Source: Arcobacter_B sp049472135 (GTDB lineage: Bacteria; Campylobacterota; Campylobacteria; Campylobacterales; Arcobacteraceae). Taken from it: a stretch of DNA of 64,000 nucleotides. The first letter of the stretch is position 1. The number at the start of each line of letters is the position of its first letter. The notes beneath the pieces are model-generated. The model ran no database searches. It worked only from the letters and a program-made list of their open reading frames with translations, and was not told where the DNA came from. Below, piece after piece: positions 17,121-25,811 of the stretch. The stretch lies in NCBI RefSeq assembly GCF_049472135.1, contig NZ_JBMOVV010000002.1:248001-312000 (forward strand), in the 5' to 3' direction. The translations under genes and the position numbers were made by a program.

Positions 17121-17219
17121 ATGAAAAACAATATTAATACAAATAAAAAAGATTATATAATTTTAATTACAATATATTTTTTAACAATTACTACTAGTTT
17201 TTTAGCTATTACTAACTAA
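17121..17219 (+). CDS. Possible 32-residue single-helix membrane peptide
   Basis: ATG at 17121 follows GAAGGAG by 6 bases, a very good ribosome site. The product has a polar Asn/Lys-rich start of about 11 residues and then about 20 hydrophobic residues (YIILITIYFLTITTSFLAI), so it would be one membrane-spanning helix with a cytosolic N-terminus. Its stop overlaps the stop of the convergent histidine kinase gene. Size and shape would fit a small regulatory membrane peptide or a type I toxin-like peptide, but no sequence family is evident to me. Expression is unproven. Confidence 0.4.
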   Translation: MKNNINTNKKDYIILITIYFLTITTSFLAITN

Positions 17220-19435
17220 TTGTTAAAAGAGATTTTAAACTTAGCACCTGTGTATTCTATATCATTGTATACATAGGTGCTATTTGATGCAATGATTTTT
17301 GCATCATGGTGCTCTGTGATAATTTGGTAAGTCATAGAAAGCCCGATACCTGTACCAATATTCTTATGTTTTGTCGTGAAATATGGCTCAAATATTTTAT
17401 CAATCACTTCTTTTTTTATACCCCCACCATTATCAACAATCGTTAAATCTAAACCTGAATCACTCTTTTTTGTTTTTACGAAAATAAGTTTTGTTTCATG
17501 TTTTTGAATATTTTCATTCATTGCATCTTTTGAGTTGTTAATTATATTTATTAATGCTTGCATTAATTGATTCTCAAATGCAGGGATTTCCATATCTTCT
17601 TCAATATCTAAAATAAGTTGAATTTCATTACTATTTAGAGTTGATTTTAAGATATTAATAGTTTTTTCTACTATATGAGAGATTTTAACAATCTCTTTTT
17701 GCTCTTTATTTCTAATAAAGTCTCTAAAGTCTTCAATTGTATTAGATAAATATTTTGCTTGTTTTGTAATATTTTCCATACTTTTATATAAGTCTTCTTT
17801 AGTTAGTTTATTTACTTCATTTTTTAGAATAGTTGCACTTGATATTGAAGTTATTACACTTAGAGGCTGTCTCCATTGATGGGCAATATTTCCTATCATT
17901 TCTCCCATTGAAGCTAGTTTTGATTGGGATTCCATAACTTTTGTTTGTGTAATATCCCTTGAGATTCCTAAGTAGCCATAAATTTCATTCTTTTTATTTT
18001 TAAGTGCAGTAACTTTTAAACTAACTGGAAGGTGTTTACCATCTTTTGTAATATAAGTCCATTCAAGTTCACTTTGTCTTAAAGCAGATTTTGCAATAAA
18101 TACATTGAAGTCTGGTTCAATCTCTTCTCTTAGCTTTTTACTAAACTCTTTGGCTACCATATTTAATTCATCTTTTAAGTGGAAAATTAAAGGAGTTTGT
18201 TTATCAACTAACTCTTCTTGAGTATATCCTGTAACTTTTTCAACTTCTTTATTTACTTGTTTTATGATACCTTTTTTATCAGTTCTTATAATCATATAAC
18301 CAGAGTTATCAAAAATTGTTGTTTGAAGTTCTACTGCCTCATACAATCTATTTTCATTGTTTTTCTCATTTGTCACATCATAAAACCATCCAATAATTGC
18401 ATTTTCATTATCAAAACTAATATTCATATATGAAGCAAGAGCCCAAACTTTTTTGTTTTGAATATTTAGTTCAATTAATTTATTGTAAATAGTTTCATTG
18501 TTTTTAAGTCTTTCTATTATTTCATTGTATTCATCTTCATTTTCATAATATTTTCTAGGTTTTCTAAAATCATTATCTTTTTTAATTAGTTTTTTATAGG
18601 CATGATTTGCAAAAACTACATCTTCTGTATCATTTTTTGCAATTCTTACTGCAATAGGACTATTTTGAAGTAAATACTCTAATCTATTTTGTTCATTCTT
18701 TAGAATAAATGTTGATTTTTTAATACTATTAATCATCTTATTAATACTGCTTGATAGATTATCAATCTCTGTAAACATATTATCTTCAAGAATTTTTGTT
18801 GGAATACCATCTTTATCTATAATACTTATAGTATTAGTGATATCAGATATAGGTTTTAAGATAAATGCTTTAATTGTTAGGAACAAAAACAAAATTAGAA
18901 ATAGAGATAGAATAAATGTATTTTTTATATTCTCTATAATAATCTCTTTTAGTTCTTTTTTCATTTTTTCATCTGTAATATAAATAGTAATTGTACCTAT
19001 TTCAGTTCCAAAAGAGGATACAATTTTATATGTATCAGAGTAAAAAGAGTTTTTTAGTTCTTGATTATGAATTACATTTGTAGGATCATAGTCAATGATT
19101 TTTCCATTGTGTTTGATTTTTCCAGTAGAGAGGTATTCTTCTCCTAGAATTTTTCCCATATTGTAGTCATTTATAATAATTGCAAAAATATCTTTTCTAC
19201 TTAATTCATTATAAATTAGATTGTTATACTCATTTATAGCATAAGCTGAGATTAGATTTTTGATATTATCTTTTATTGATAAGATTGTAGTTCTTGAATC
19301 ATTTTTCATATTATCAATTATCTTATCTTTTGTATAGATATAACTGTATGTTGAGTTAATAGCCATAGTTAAAACAACTGTACAAATAATAGTTATAGCT
19401 AATGCAAAGTATAAAGATAATTTAAATTTTCTCAT
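17216..19435 (-). CDS. Membrane sensor histidine kinase with two PAS domains
   Basis: A 739-residue hybrid-free kinase. Transmembrane helices lie at about residues 8-29 and 172-192, enclosing a periplasmic sensor of about 140 residues. A HAMP-like linker, PAS 1 (about 250-360) and PAS 2 (about 375-490, with VTGYTQEELV) follow. The phospho-acceptor box is MGEMIGNIAHQWRQPLSVI (HWRQPL-type) and the ATPase has NIINNSKDAMNEN, DNGGGI and GTGIGLSMTY. Its start overlaps the stop of the upstream periplasmic binding-protein gene by one base, so the two are translationally coupled and likely form one receptor. No response regulator gene is adjacent. Confidence 0.9.
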   Translation of the reverse strand: MRKFKLSLYFALAITIICTVVLTMAINSTYSYIYTKDKIIDNMKNDSRTTILSIKDNIKNLISAYAINEYNNLIYNELSRKDIFAIIINDYNMGKILGEEYLSTGKIKHNGKIIDYDPTNVIHNQELKNSFYSDTYKIVSSFGTEIGTITIYITDEKMKKELKEIIIENIKNTFILSLFLILFLFLTIKAFILKPISDITNTISIIDKDGIPTKILEDNMFTEIDNLSSSINKMINSIKKSTFILKNEQNRLEYLLQNSPIAVRIAKNDTEDVVFANHAYKKLIKKDNDFRKPRKYYENEDEYNEIIERLKNNETIYNKLIELNIQNKKVWALASYMNISFDNENAIIGWFYDVTNEKNNENRLYEAVELQTTIFDNSGYMIIRTDKKGIIKQVNKEVEKVTGYTQEELVDKQTPLIFHLKDELNMVAKEFSKKLREEIEPDFNVFIAKSALRQSELEWTYITKDGKHLPVSLKVTALKNKKNEIYGYLGISRDITQTKVMESQSKLASMGEMIGNIAHQWRQPLSVITSISSATILKNEVNKLTKEDLYKSMENITKQAKYLSNTIEDFRDFIRNKEQKEIVKISHIVEKTINILKSTLNSNEIQLILDIEEDMEIPAFENQLMQALINIINNSKDAMNENIQKHETKLIFVKTKKSDSGLDLTIVDNGGGIKKEVIDKIFEPYFTTKHKNIGTGIGLSMTYQIITEHHDAKIIASNSTYVYNDIEYTGAKFKISFNN

Positions 19436-20388
19436 TAGTTTTCAATTCCTAAAACATTTAAATTGATTTCTTCTTTTATTTCATTGATATTTTTTGTAGT
19501 TACTGTTAAAACAGGAATTTGTATATCTTGCATTACATTTTGATTATCTAAGTATTTGTGCATAGAAAGTGCAGCTTTTTGTCCCATTAGGTATGGTTGT
19601 TGCATTCCTGAGGCAATAATAGTGTTGTTTTTAATAAGCTGTATAAATTCAGGCTCTGCATCAAAGGCAATTAGTAGTACTTCATTTTGTTTATTTAAAT
19701 CATTTATTGCTTTTATGGCACCTTTATAAATATTTGATGTCTGTAACCAAATAGCCCCTAAATTTGGGAATCTAGTTATTAACTCTTTAGTATATTCATA
19801 GGTTTCTTCATCACTCCAATTAATAAGTTGTTTGATATCAGCACCTTTAATATTTGCTTGATTTAGTGCTTCCATAAAACCAGCTGTTCTTTGCTGTCCA
19901 TTTAATCTTTTTTGAGGGATAGCAATTATTCCTACTTTTTTATTATCAAAGTCTCTTTTTTTCATTTCTTTTACTAAAGTATTTCCAATATGGTAAGCAC
20001 CTAGTTTATTATTTGAAGAGATATAAGATACATAATCTCCTCCATCAGTACCCACATCAGAAATTACAACAGGGATATTAGCTTTTTTTGCAAGTTTTAA
20101 AATAGTTACACAAGCAGATGAGTTTGTTGGTGATACAATAATCCCATCAACTCTATCCTTGATAGCATTTATTGTGTGCATTAGCTCTATTTTTGCACTG
20201 TTTTTAGAGTCATAAATTTCAAATTCATAATTATGATTATGAGTAATATTTGAAATACCTTTTGACATAATACTCCAAAATGGTATTTTCATATCAGCAG
20301 TTATATAAACAATTTTTTTTGAAGGTGAGGCATGTAATAAGTAGCTATTTAAAAGAATAAATATTACAAAAAATTTAATATGTTTCAT
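19435..20388 (-). CDS. Periplasmic sugar-binding-type (type 1) solute-binding protein
   Basis: A 317-residue exported protein. The signal peptide spans residues 1-21 (MKHIKFFVIFILLNSYLLHA). The mature part opens with KKIVYITADMKIPFWSIMSKG and contains VDGIIVSPTNSSACV and a GQQRTAGFMEAL segment, matching the RbsB/LuxP/TorT fold that closes over a small ligand. There are no permease or ATPase genes nearby, and the gene runs directly into a membrane histidine kinase. I therefore infer a signalling role, like LuxP with LuxQ or TorT with TorS, instead of transport. The ligand is not predictable. A terminator from the upstream chemoreceptor separates the pair from it. Confidence 0.85.
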   Translation of the reverse strand: MKHIKFFVIFILLNSYLLHASPSKKIVYITADMKIPFWSIMSKGISNITHNHNYEFEIYDSKNSAKIELMHTINAIKDRVDGIIVSPTNSSACVTILKLAKKANIPVVISDVGTDGGDYVSYISSNNKLGAYHIGNTLVKEMKKRDFDNKKVGIIAIPQKRLNGQQRTAGFMEALNQANIKGADIKQLINWSDEETYEYTKELITRFPNLGAIWLQTSNIYKGAIKAINDLNKQNEVLLIAFDAEPEFIQLIKNNTIIASGMQQPYLMGQKAALSMHKYLDNQNVMQDIQIPVLTVTTKNINEIKEEINLNVLGIEN

Positions 20389-20461
20389 TGTAAACCTAAA
20401 GTTATTTATTTAGTTATACATTGTACATTTTTTTATTTTTAGATTTAATTAAAATTGCAAG

Positions 20462-20488
20462 ACTAAAAAGAGTATTACTCTTTTTAGT
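20462..20488 (-). terminator. Intrinsic terminator of the NIT chemoreceptor gene
   Basis: Perfect 12-bp stem ACTAAAAAGAGT with its complement around ATT, overlapping the stop codon and followed on the minus strand by a TCTTGCAATTTT tract. It should isolate the chemoreceptor from the binding protein/kinase pair. Confidence 0.75.
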
Positions 20489-22712
20489 TAAATTGTTTAC
20501 TATCAGTATTTTTGATAATTTCTAAAGCGATATCATTTGTTTTAGAAGCGATATCTTTAGCATTTGTAGCAACTTTAGCATTTTCTTGAGTTAATTGGTC
20601 TATTTTTGTAATAGCCTCATTTATTTGTGAGATTGTTCTACTTTGTTCTTGCGTTGAGTTTGTTACTGATGAAATTATCTCACTAGTATTTTCAATTTTT
20701 TCATTTAGTTTACTAAACCCTTCAATCATCATTTCAGAACTGTTTTTACCTTCACTAGCTTTCAGATTAGCTTTTTCAACAAGTTCTTTTATTTCTCTTG
20801 CTGCATCTGCACTTCTTCCAGCAAGGTTTCTTACTTCTTGAGCAACAACAGCAAAACCTTTTCCTGCTTCACCAGCCGTTGCTGCTTCAACAGCTGCATT
20901 TAATGAAAGGATATTTGTTTGGAATGCAATTTGGTCAATAATTGTAATTGCTTCATTAATCTCTTGTGTTGCGTTATTGATCTCTTCCATAGAGTTTTGA
21001 GTTTTTTGAGCTAAATTTTTACCTTCATTTGCATAAGTTAATGTCTCTTTTGATAACTCTTGCATTGTAATAGCTTGAGATGAAATCTCTCTAATAGAAG
21101 CAGTTGTCTCCTCAATAGAAGCAGCTGTTTCTTCAATAGAAGCAGCTTGAGATAATGCAGAACTATTTAAATGTTCTACATTTGAAGATAATTCTTGTGA
21201 ATTTTGACTTAACACATCCCCATTTGATTTGTTTTCTCTAAGCATTGCAGTAATTGCTTCACCTAAAGCATTAATTCCATCAATTAACTTCTTAGTTTCC
21301 CCATGAATATTATCATTATTGATTTTAGATAAGTAGTTGTAGTTTGTATATTTATCTAATTCATCTAAAATATTGTTCATTAAAGTCTCTTGATTTACAA
21401 GCATTTTATTGATTGTTTTTGCAAATGTTTTGATTTGTGGGTTTGCAGGCATTGACATAACTTGATTGTGGTAACTTCCTTGCTCTAGTTTATTTAGAAC
21501 TAAAATAGCTTCACCAACACACTTCATATCTTGCTCAAGTTCTCTTTCTAAAGTCTCTAAGTTTTTATTTATAAATTGTGCAATTTCGCCTAGCTCACCT
21601 TTTGTTTTAACATCAATATGATCAAATGTATTTCTTTTTCTATTCATAAAGTCAAAGAATATTTCAATACCATTTCTAATTTTCATAATAGAATCAATAA
21701 TTGTTCTTGTATTGTAAGAAGCAATAAATAGAGTTATCGCAATTACTAAAACAAGGAAAACTGTTAACATTATAAATTTATTTAATGCCTCTTTTTCTTT
21801 TATTAATGTGTCACTTATTATTTTCTCTGAAAGATAATCATCTGTTTTTTTAAGTAGATTAATCTTCTTTGTGATAGTTTTAAACCAATAAGTGGCATCA
21901 ACATTGAAATTACCTTGACCATCATTATTTGTAATAATAAGTTTTCTTAATCTGTTTACTTCATTTACTGACTCACCTTGAATTGTTGCATCTTTGAAAT
22001 CTATTAACTCTTTTGTTGCTAAAGTCTCAAAAGAGTTCATATAAGCATCTTGTTGGGCAATAAGCGTAATAAATCTTGCTTGAAATCCAGGAATAAGATT
22101 ATTAGCTCCAAATATAGCTGATCCTACAGCTCTTTCAATACCAGCTCTTTCTTTTGATTCAAGAAATGTATAATAAGCCATTGTTTCAATGGCAATTTCA
22201 TTATCTAAAGACTGTTTTGAAGTTAAAGTAATATATTTTAAAAACATAGAGTTTAAGTTTGTATAGTAACCTAATGCATTTTTTAGACTTATGTTAAATC
22301 CATCAACCTCTCCTCTAATGCTGTTAACTTTACCTATTTCATTTAATATGTTTTTTAATCTATTTGCATTTTTTTCATTTAGAATTGAGTATAGGTTATT
22401 AGATGAAATATAACTATTTAAATCTTTTAGTTTTTGATTTGTAAGTTCTCTTTGATTAGCAAGAATGTCTTTAAACTTAGCACCCTTACTTCCAATATAA
22501 CCAGCAGTCGCTCCCCTTTCTTTTTGTGTTTCATGTACAAGATGAGAGATACTAGCATTTAAACTCATTAGAGTTTCTAGTTTTACGTAGTTTTTATACT
22601 TTATATATCCTTGAAAAAGTAGTATTGATGAGACAACTAAAACGGCAAGCATAGGTATGATTATCGAAACTAAAAGCTTCTTTTTTATTGGTAGATTTTT
22701 TAAGAAGTTCAT
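20484..22712 (-). CDS. Methyl-accepting chemotaxis protein with NIT sensor domain
   Basis: A 742-residue chemoreceptor with transmembrane helices at about 14-33 and 310-332. The periplasmic part contains the NIT signature (LVHETQKERGATAGYIGSKG and a TYWFKTITKKINLLKK helix), a helical domain reported to sense nitrate or nitrite in several bacteria. A HAMP-like region follows, then the signalling hairpin with IDQIAFQTNILSLNAAVEAA and GKGFAVVAQEVRNLA. The start lies 10 bases after the stop of a CetB-like PAS protein, so the two are co-transcribed. Nitrate sensing is a family-level guess only; the PAS partner suggests an added redox input. Confidence 0.92.
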   Translation of the reverse strand: MNFLKNLPIKKKLLVSIIIPMLAVLVVSSILLFQGYIKYKNYVKLETLMSLNASISHLVHETQKERGATAGYIGSKGAKFKDILANQRELTNQKLKDLNSYISSNNLYSILNEKNANRLKNILNEIGKVNSIRGEVDGFNISLKNALGYYTNLNSMFLKYITLTSKQSLDNEIAIETMAYYTFLESKERAGIERAVGSAIFGANNLIPGFQARFITLIAQQDAYMNSFETLATKELIDFKDATIQGESVNEVNRLRKLIITNNDGQGNFNVDATYWFKTITKKINLLKKTDDYLSEKIISDTLIKEKEALNKFIMLTVFLVLVIAITLFIASYNTRTIIDSIMKIRNGIEIFFDFMNRKRNTFDHIDVKTKGELGEIAQFINKNLETLERELEQDMKCVGEAILVLNKLEQGSYHNQVMSMPANPQIKTFAKTINKMLVNQETLMNNILDELDKYTNYNYLSKINNDNIHGETKKLIDGINALGEAITAMLRENKSNGDVLSQNSQELSSNVEHLNSSALSQAASIEETAASIEETTASIREISSQAITMQELSKETLTYANEGKNLAQKTQNSMEEINNATQEINEAITIIDQIAFQTNILSLNAAVEAATAGEAGKGFAVVAQEVRNLAGRSADAAREIKELVEKANLKASEGKNSSEMMIEGFSKLNEKIENTSEIISSVTNSTQEQSRTISQINEAITKIDQLTQENAKVATNAKDIASKTNDIALEIIKNTDSKQFN

Positions 22713-22722
22713 TTCTTTTTCC

Positions 22723-23109
22723 TTATTTCATTGTCTTATATAGTGCTTCAGCTTTGTTTATTTCATCTCTTGAAGCTACTTTTCTACATGACATATAACC
22801 TTTTGAACCATCACTTGATTCTAAAGGATAGATTGTTGCATATACCCAATAATAGTTACCGTGTTTAGTTTTGTTCTTTACAAAACCTTTCCAAATATTA
22901 CCGCTTTTGATAGTTTTCCATAAGTCTTCAAAAGCTGCTTTTGGCATGTCTGGATGTCTTAGAATATTGTGGGGTTGACCAATTAACTCTTCAAGTGTAA
23001 ATTCACTTATTTCACAGAACTCATCATTTGCATATTTTATGAAACCTTTTTCATCAGTTTCAGAAACAATAAATGAGTTGTTATCTAGATGTATCTCTTT
23101 ACCACTCAT
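22723..23109 (-). CDS. Aer/CetB-type PAS domain protein
   Basis: A 128-residue cytosolic protein made of one PAS domain with a short C-terminal helix. The motifs IVSETDEKGFIKYANDEFCE, NILRHPDMPKAAFEDLWKTI and NYYWVYATIYPL are those of FAD-binding PAS domains in Aer and in Campylobacter CetB. It precedes a chemoreceptor on the same transcript, as in the CetA/CetB energy-taxis pair, where CetB carries the flavin and CetA the signalling domain. CetA lacks a NIT domain, so this pair may join a redox signal to an external one. RBS GGTATTAT is weak; the ATG is fixed by the PAS boundary. Confidence 0.85.
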   Translation of the reverse strand: MSGKEIHLDNNSFIVSETDEKGFIKYANDEFCEISEFTLEELIGQPHNILRHPDMPKAAFEDLWKTIKSGNIWKGFVKNKTKHGNYYWVYATIYPLESSDGSKGYMSCRKVASRDEINKAEALYKTMK

Positions 23110-23186
23110 AATAATACCTTTGGGGGAAAATTGTTACTAATTATATAACAATAATTATTAATTAGTAAAATATCTTTGTCTATTTT

Positions 23187-24302
23187 TTAAATTATTTTTA
23201 TGTGAGTAATTTCGGAACTGGCACCTAGCCTCATAGGTGGACCCCAAAATCCTGTTCCTTTGTTTACATAAACCTGTGTAGTTTCATTGTGTCTATTAAG
23301 ACCTCTAACATAAGGTTGTTGTAGTTTTACAAGATAGTTAAAAGGAAAGATTTGCCCACCATGAGTGTGACCACAAAGGGCTAAATCTATCTGTTTTGTA
23401 TTAATTTCATTTAAATATTTTGGTTGATGTGCAAGTAAAATTGTTGGGGCATTTTGTTTATTTTCTAATGCTTTTTCAAGGTTTGGTATAAAGTTACCAT
23501 ATCTATGTCCAAAGATATCATAAACACCCACTAAATTAAAGCCTTGATGTTTTTCTCCTATATAAATTGACTCATTTTCCAAGACTTTTATGCCTAAAGA
23601 GTTAACATAGTTTATTATTGTATAAACATCATGGAAATACTCATGATTTCCTACAATAAAATAAGTCCCATACTTAGATTTTAGTTTTGATAGCTCTTGT
23701 AAAGCTGGTTTTGCAAACTCTAGTTTTGTATCAACTAAATCTCCTGTAATAACAACAGTATCTGCATTTAGACTATTTACTTTTTGAACAAGGCTTTTAA
23801 TAAAATCCTTATCTATTAAGCCACCTATATGAATATCACTTAATTGAACTATTTCATATGGTTTCTTTAAATCTTTGATTTTGATTTCAACTGTTTCAAG
23901 TTCAATAGTTTTTGCATTTTGCATTGCTTTTGCATTTGTTCCAACAACTAAAGATATGGCACCTATATCAAGGGATTTTTTAAAAAAAGCTCGTCGATTT
24001 TCTTTGAATGAAGTTTTATTAACACCAAATGAGATGATTTCATGAATAATTGTTATGATAAATGTAAGGAAAATCACCCCAATAGGTAAAGATAATAGGA
24101 AATATAGCCAGTTTGGGAAAACTGGATTATATCTAGCGACTGGGTATAAACATACCCCAAAAAATGTTATATATAAAAATGCGCTTAGATATTTTTTTGT
24201 CTTATCATTAAAGTCAAGTTTATTGATAAGACGTTTTTTTATTATATAAGTTTGGAAAGCAAATACCAATAAAAAAACTGTAATAAATATTATAAATTGC
24301 AT
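23187..24302 (-). CDS. Membrane-anchored metallophosphoesterase (YaeI-like)
   Basis: A 371-residue protein. The N-terminal 110 residues hold four hydrophobic helices, then a basic NRRAFFKK stretch and another hydrophobic segment lead into the enzyme domain. Calcineurin-like metal-binding motifs occur in order: QLSDIHIGG, TGDLVDT, VGNHEYF, AHQP and GHTHGGQIFP. Family members of this layout hydrolyse lipid-linked or small phosphodiesters; the YaeI/UDP-diacylglucosamine-hydrolase side is plausible but not certain. It stands alone after the chemosensory operon. The substrate is unknown, and the RRxFxK segment could reflect a Tat-like insertion. Confidence 0.85.
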   Translation of the reverse strand: MQFIIFITVFLLVFAFQTYIIKKRLINKLDFNDKTKKYLSAFLYITFFGVCLYPVARYNPVFPNWLYFLLSLPIGVIFLTFIITIIHEIISFGVNKTSFKENRRAFFKKSLDIGAISLVVGTNAKAMQNAKTIELETVEIKIKDLKKPYEIVQLSDIHIGGLIDKDFIKSLVQKVNSLNADTVVITGDLVDTKLEFAKPALQELSKLKSKYGTYFIVGNHEYFHDVYTIINYVNSLGIKVLENESIYIGEKHQGFNLVGVYDIFGHRYGNFIPNLEKALENKQNAPTILLAHQPKYLNEINTKQIDLALCGHTHGGQIFPFNYLVKLQQPYVRGLNRHNETTQVYVNKGTGFWGPPMRLGASSEITHIKII

Positions 24303-24380
24303 GAGGGAATTATATAAAGCAAAAATTAATAGATATTTAATGAAAAATAAAATCTATATTAAATAAGAAAAATTATCTTT

Positions 24381-24408
24381 TAAGTAAAGTCATATATGAC
24401 TTTACTTA
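24381..24408 (-). terminator. Long perfect palindrome terminating the aminotransferase gene
   Basis: Each arm is TAAGTAAAGTCATA or its complement, 14 bp with no spacer, overlapping the stop codon region of the gene at 24402. On the minus strand it is followed by AAAAGATAATTTTTC, giving a T-run. Good terminator candidate. Confidence 0.7.
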
Positions 24409-25703
24409 CTTTGATTAGTTATACACTTAACTAAATTTAGGATTTCTTCTTCAGTTTGAGTATAGTGGATTGAGATTCTAAGCCAACCTGGTTTATTTGA
24501 GATATTTGCATCATCAATTCCTAATAAATCATGACCATATGGCCCAGCACATGAACAACCAGCTCTTGTTTGGAAACCATCAGTAGCTGATAGTTTTGCG
24601 CATAGTTCATAAGGGTCGATACTATTTATATTAAAAGAAACAATACCTATATTATCTTCTTCTTGATTACCATATATCTCACAATTTGAAAGCTTACTTA
24701 GCTCATTTATAAAAAGTGTTTTTAGTTTTGTTTTTTGTTCATTTATAAACTCAAAACCTACTTCATTTCTAAGTTGATATGCTAGTGAAGCTCTTATAAA
24801 TTGTAAAATACCAGGTGTTCCGGCGTCTTCTCTTACTTCTATATCTTTTTGGTAAACTTGCTCTTTTTTATTTACATACTCTACAGTTCCACCTGCTGCA
24901 AAAGTTGGTGAAAGTTCTGTATTTATAAGAGACTTTCTAACTATTAAAAGTCCACAAGAACCAGGACCTCCTAAAAGTTTATGAGGTGACATAAACATTG
25001 CATCATAAAGAGAACTTGGTACATTCATATAAGGTGAGCTAGCAGCTGCATCAAAACAAACTAGGGCATTGTATTTTCTAAGTAGTTTTGAGATTTTTTT
25101 ATAAGGTGTAATGATACCAGTTACATTTGAAGCAATACAGAAAGAACCAATTATTTCTCTTCCTTCATTTTTCTTCAAAATCTTCTTTAGGTGTTTCATG
25201 TCGATTAAACCTTCATCATCAAGTTTAACCCTTTTTATCTCACAAAGTGCTTCTCTAAAAGAGACTTCATTTGAGTGATGTTCATATGGTCCAACTATAA
25301 CTAAAGGTAATTTAGATTTATCTACTTGTATTTCATATCTCTTTTTTGTCGCAGGCGGGATATAAAGTCCAAGAAGTTCTTGTAAGTGTTTAATAGCAGC
25401 AGTTGTTCCACAACCACTAGGAAGTATTGCAAACTCTTCATTTATATCAAGGTTTTTAGCTAAATTTGCTCTTGCTTGTTCATAATAGTATGTAGTAGCT
25501 TTTGCATTAGTTGATTCCATAGAGTGAGTGTTTGCATATGTTTCTAAAACATCTCTTATTCTATTTTCAATTGGTCTAAAAGCAAGTCCTGATGCAGTAT
25601 AGTCAAAATACTCACTTTTACTTTTTCCAATAGTATTGTATTTTAAAAAGTCTAATTTCTTTGTATTTTCATTAAAAAAAGGTTTAAATATGTCTCTTGT
25701 CAT
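24402..25703 (-). CDS. Class V aminotransferase (cysteine-desulfurase-like)
   Basis: A 433-residue PLP enzyme. SPHKLLGGPGSCGLLIV contains the PLP lysine, and the substrate-binding tail TRAGCSCAGPYGHDLLG holds a Cys-rich loop where cysteine desulfurases carry their active Cys. Overall it is closer to the SufS/CsdA-like fold than to IscS, and annotation as an uncharacterised class V aminotransferase is common. It lies downstream of the sulfate-assimilation operon, separated by a 12-bp hairpin, so joint use of cysteine is possible but not shown. ATG with no strong ribosome site; the upstream AT-rich spacer holds the promoter. Confidence 0.82.
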   Translation of the reverse strand: MTRDIFKPFFNENTKKLDFLKYNTIGKSKSEYFDYTASGLAFRPIENRIRDVLETYANTHSMESTNAKATTYYYEQARANLAKNLDINEEFAILPSGCGTTAAIKHLQELLGLYIPPATKKRYEIQVDKSKLPLVIVGPYEHHSNEVSFREALCEIKRVKLDDEGLIDMKHLKKILKKNEGREIIGSFCIASNVTGIITPYKKISKLLRKYNALVCFDAAASSPYMNVPSSLYDAMFMSPHKLLGGPGSCGLLIVRKSLINTELSPTFAAGGTVEYVNKKEQVYQKDIEVREDAGTPGILQFIRASLAYQLRNEVGFEFINEQKTKLKTLFINELSKLSNCEIYGNQEEDNIGIVSFNINSIDPYELCAKLSATDGFQTRAGCSCAGPYGHDLLGIDDANISNKPGWLRISIHYTQTEEEILNLVKCITNQSK

Positions 25704-25778
25704 TTATTGCTCGTTAAATTAGTTGGGATTATTAGTTTTATAATTTTAAGTTATTTTTGATAAGAGTTCGCTTGTATA

Positions 25779-25811
25779 TTGTATAAGAGCCTTTTTTTAG
25801 CTCTTATACAA
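25779..25811 (-). terminator. Hairpin at the end of the sulfur-assimilation operon
   Basis: Perfect 12-bp arms TTGTATAAGAGC and complement around a 9-base loop, overlapping the stop of the sulfite-reductase-like gene by 8 bases. It lacks a T-run on the minus strand, so partial read-through into the aminotransferase gene is possible. Confidence 0.6.
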
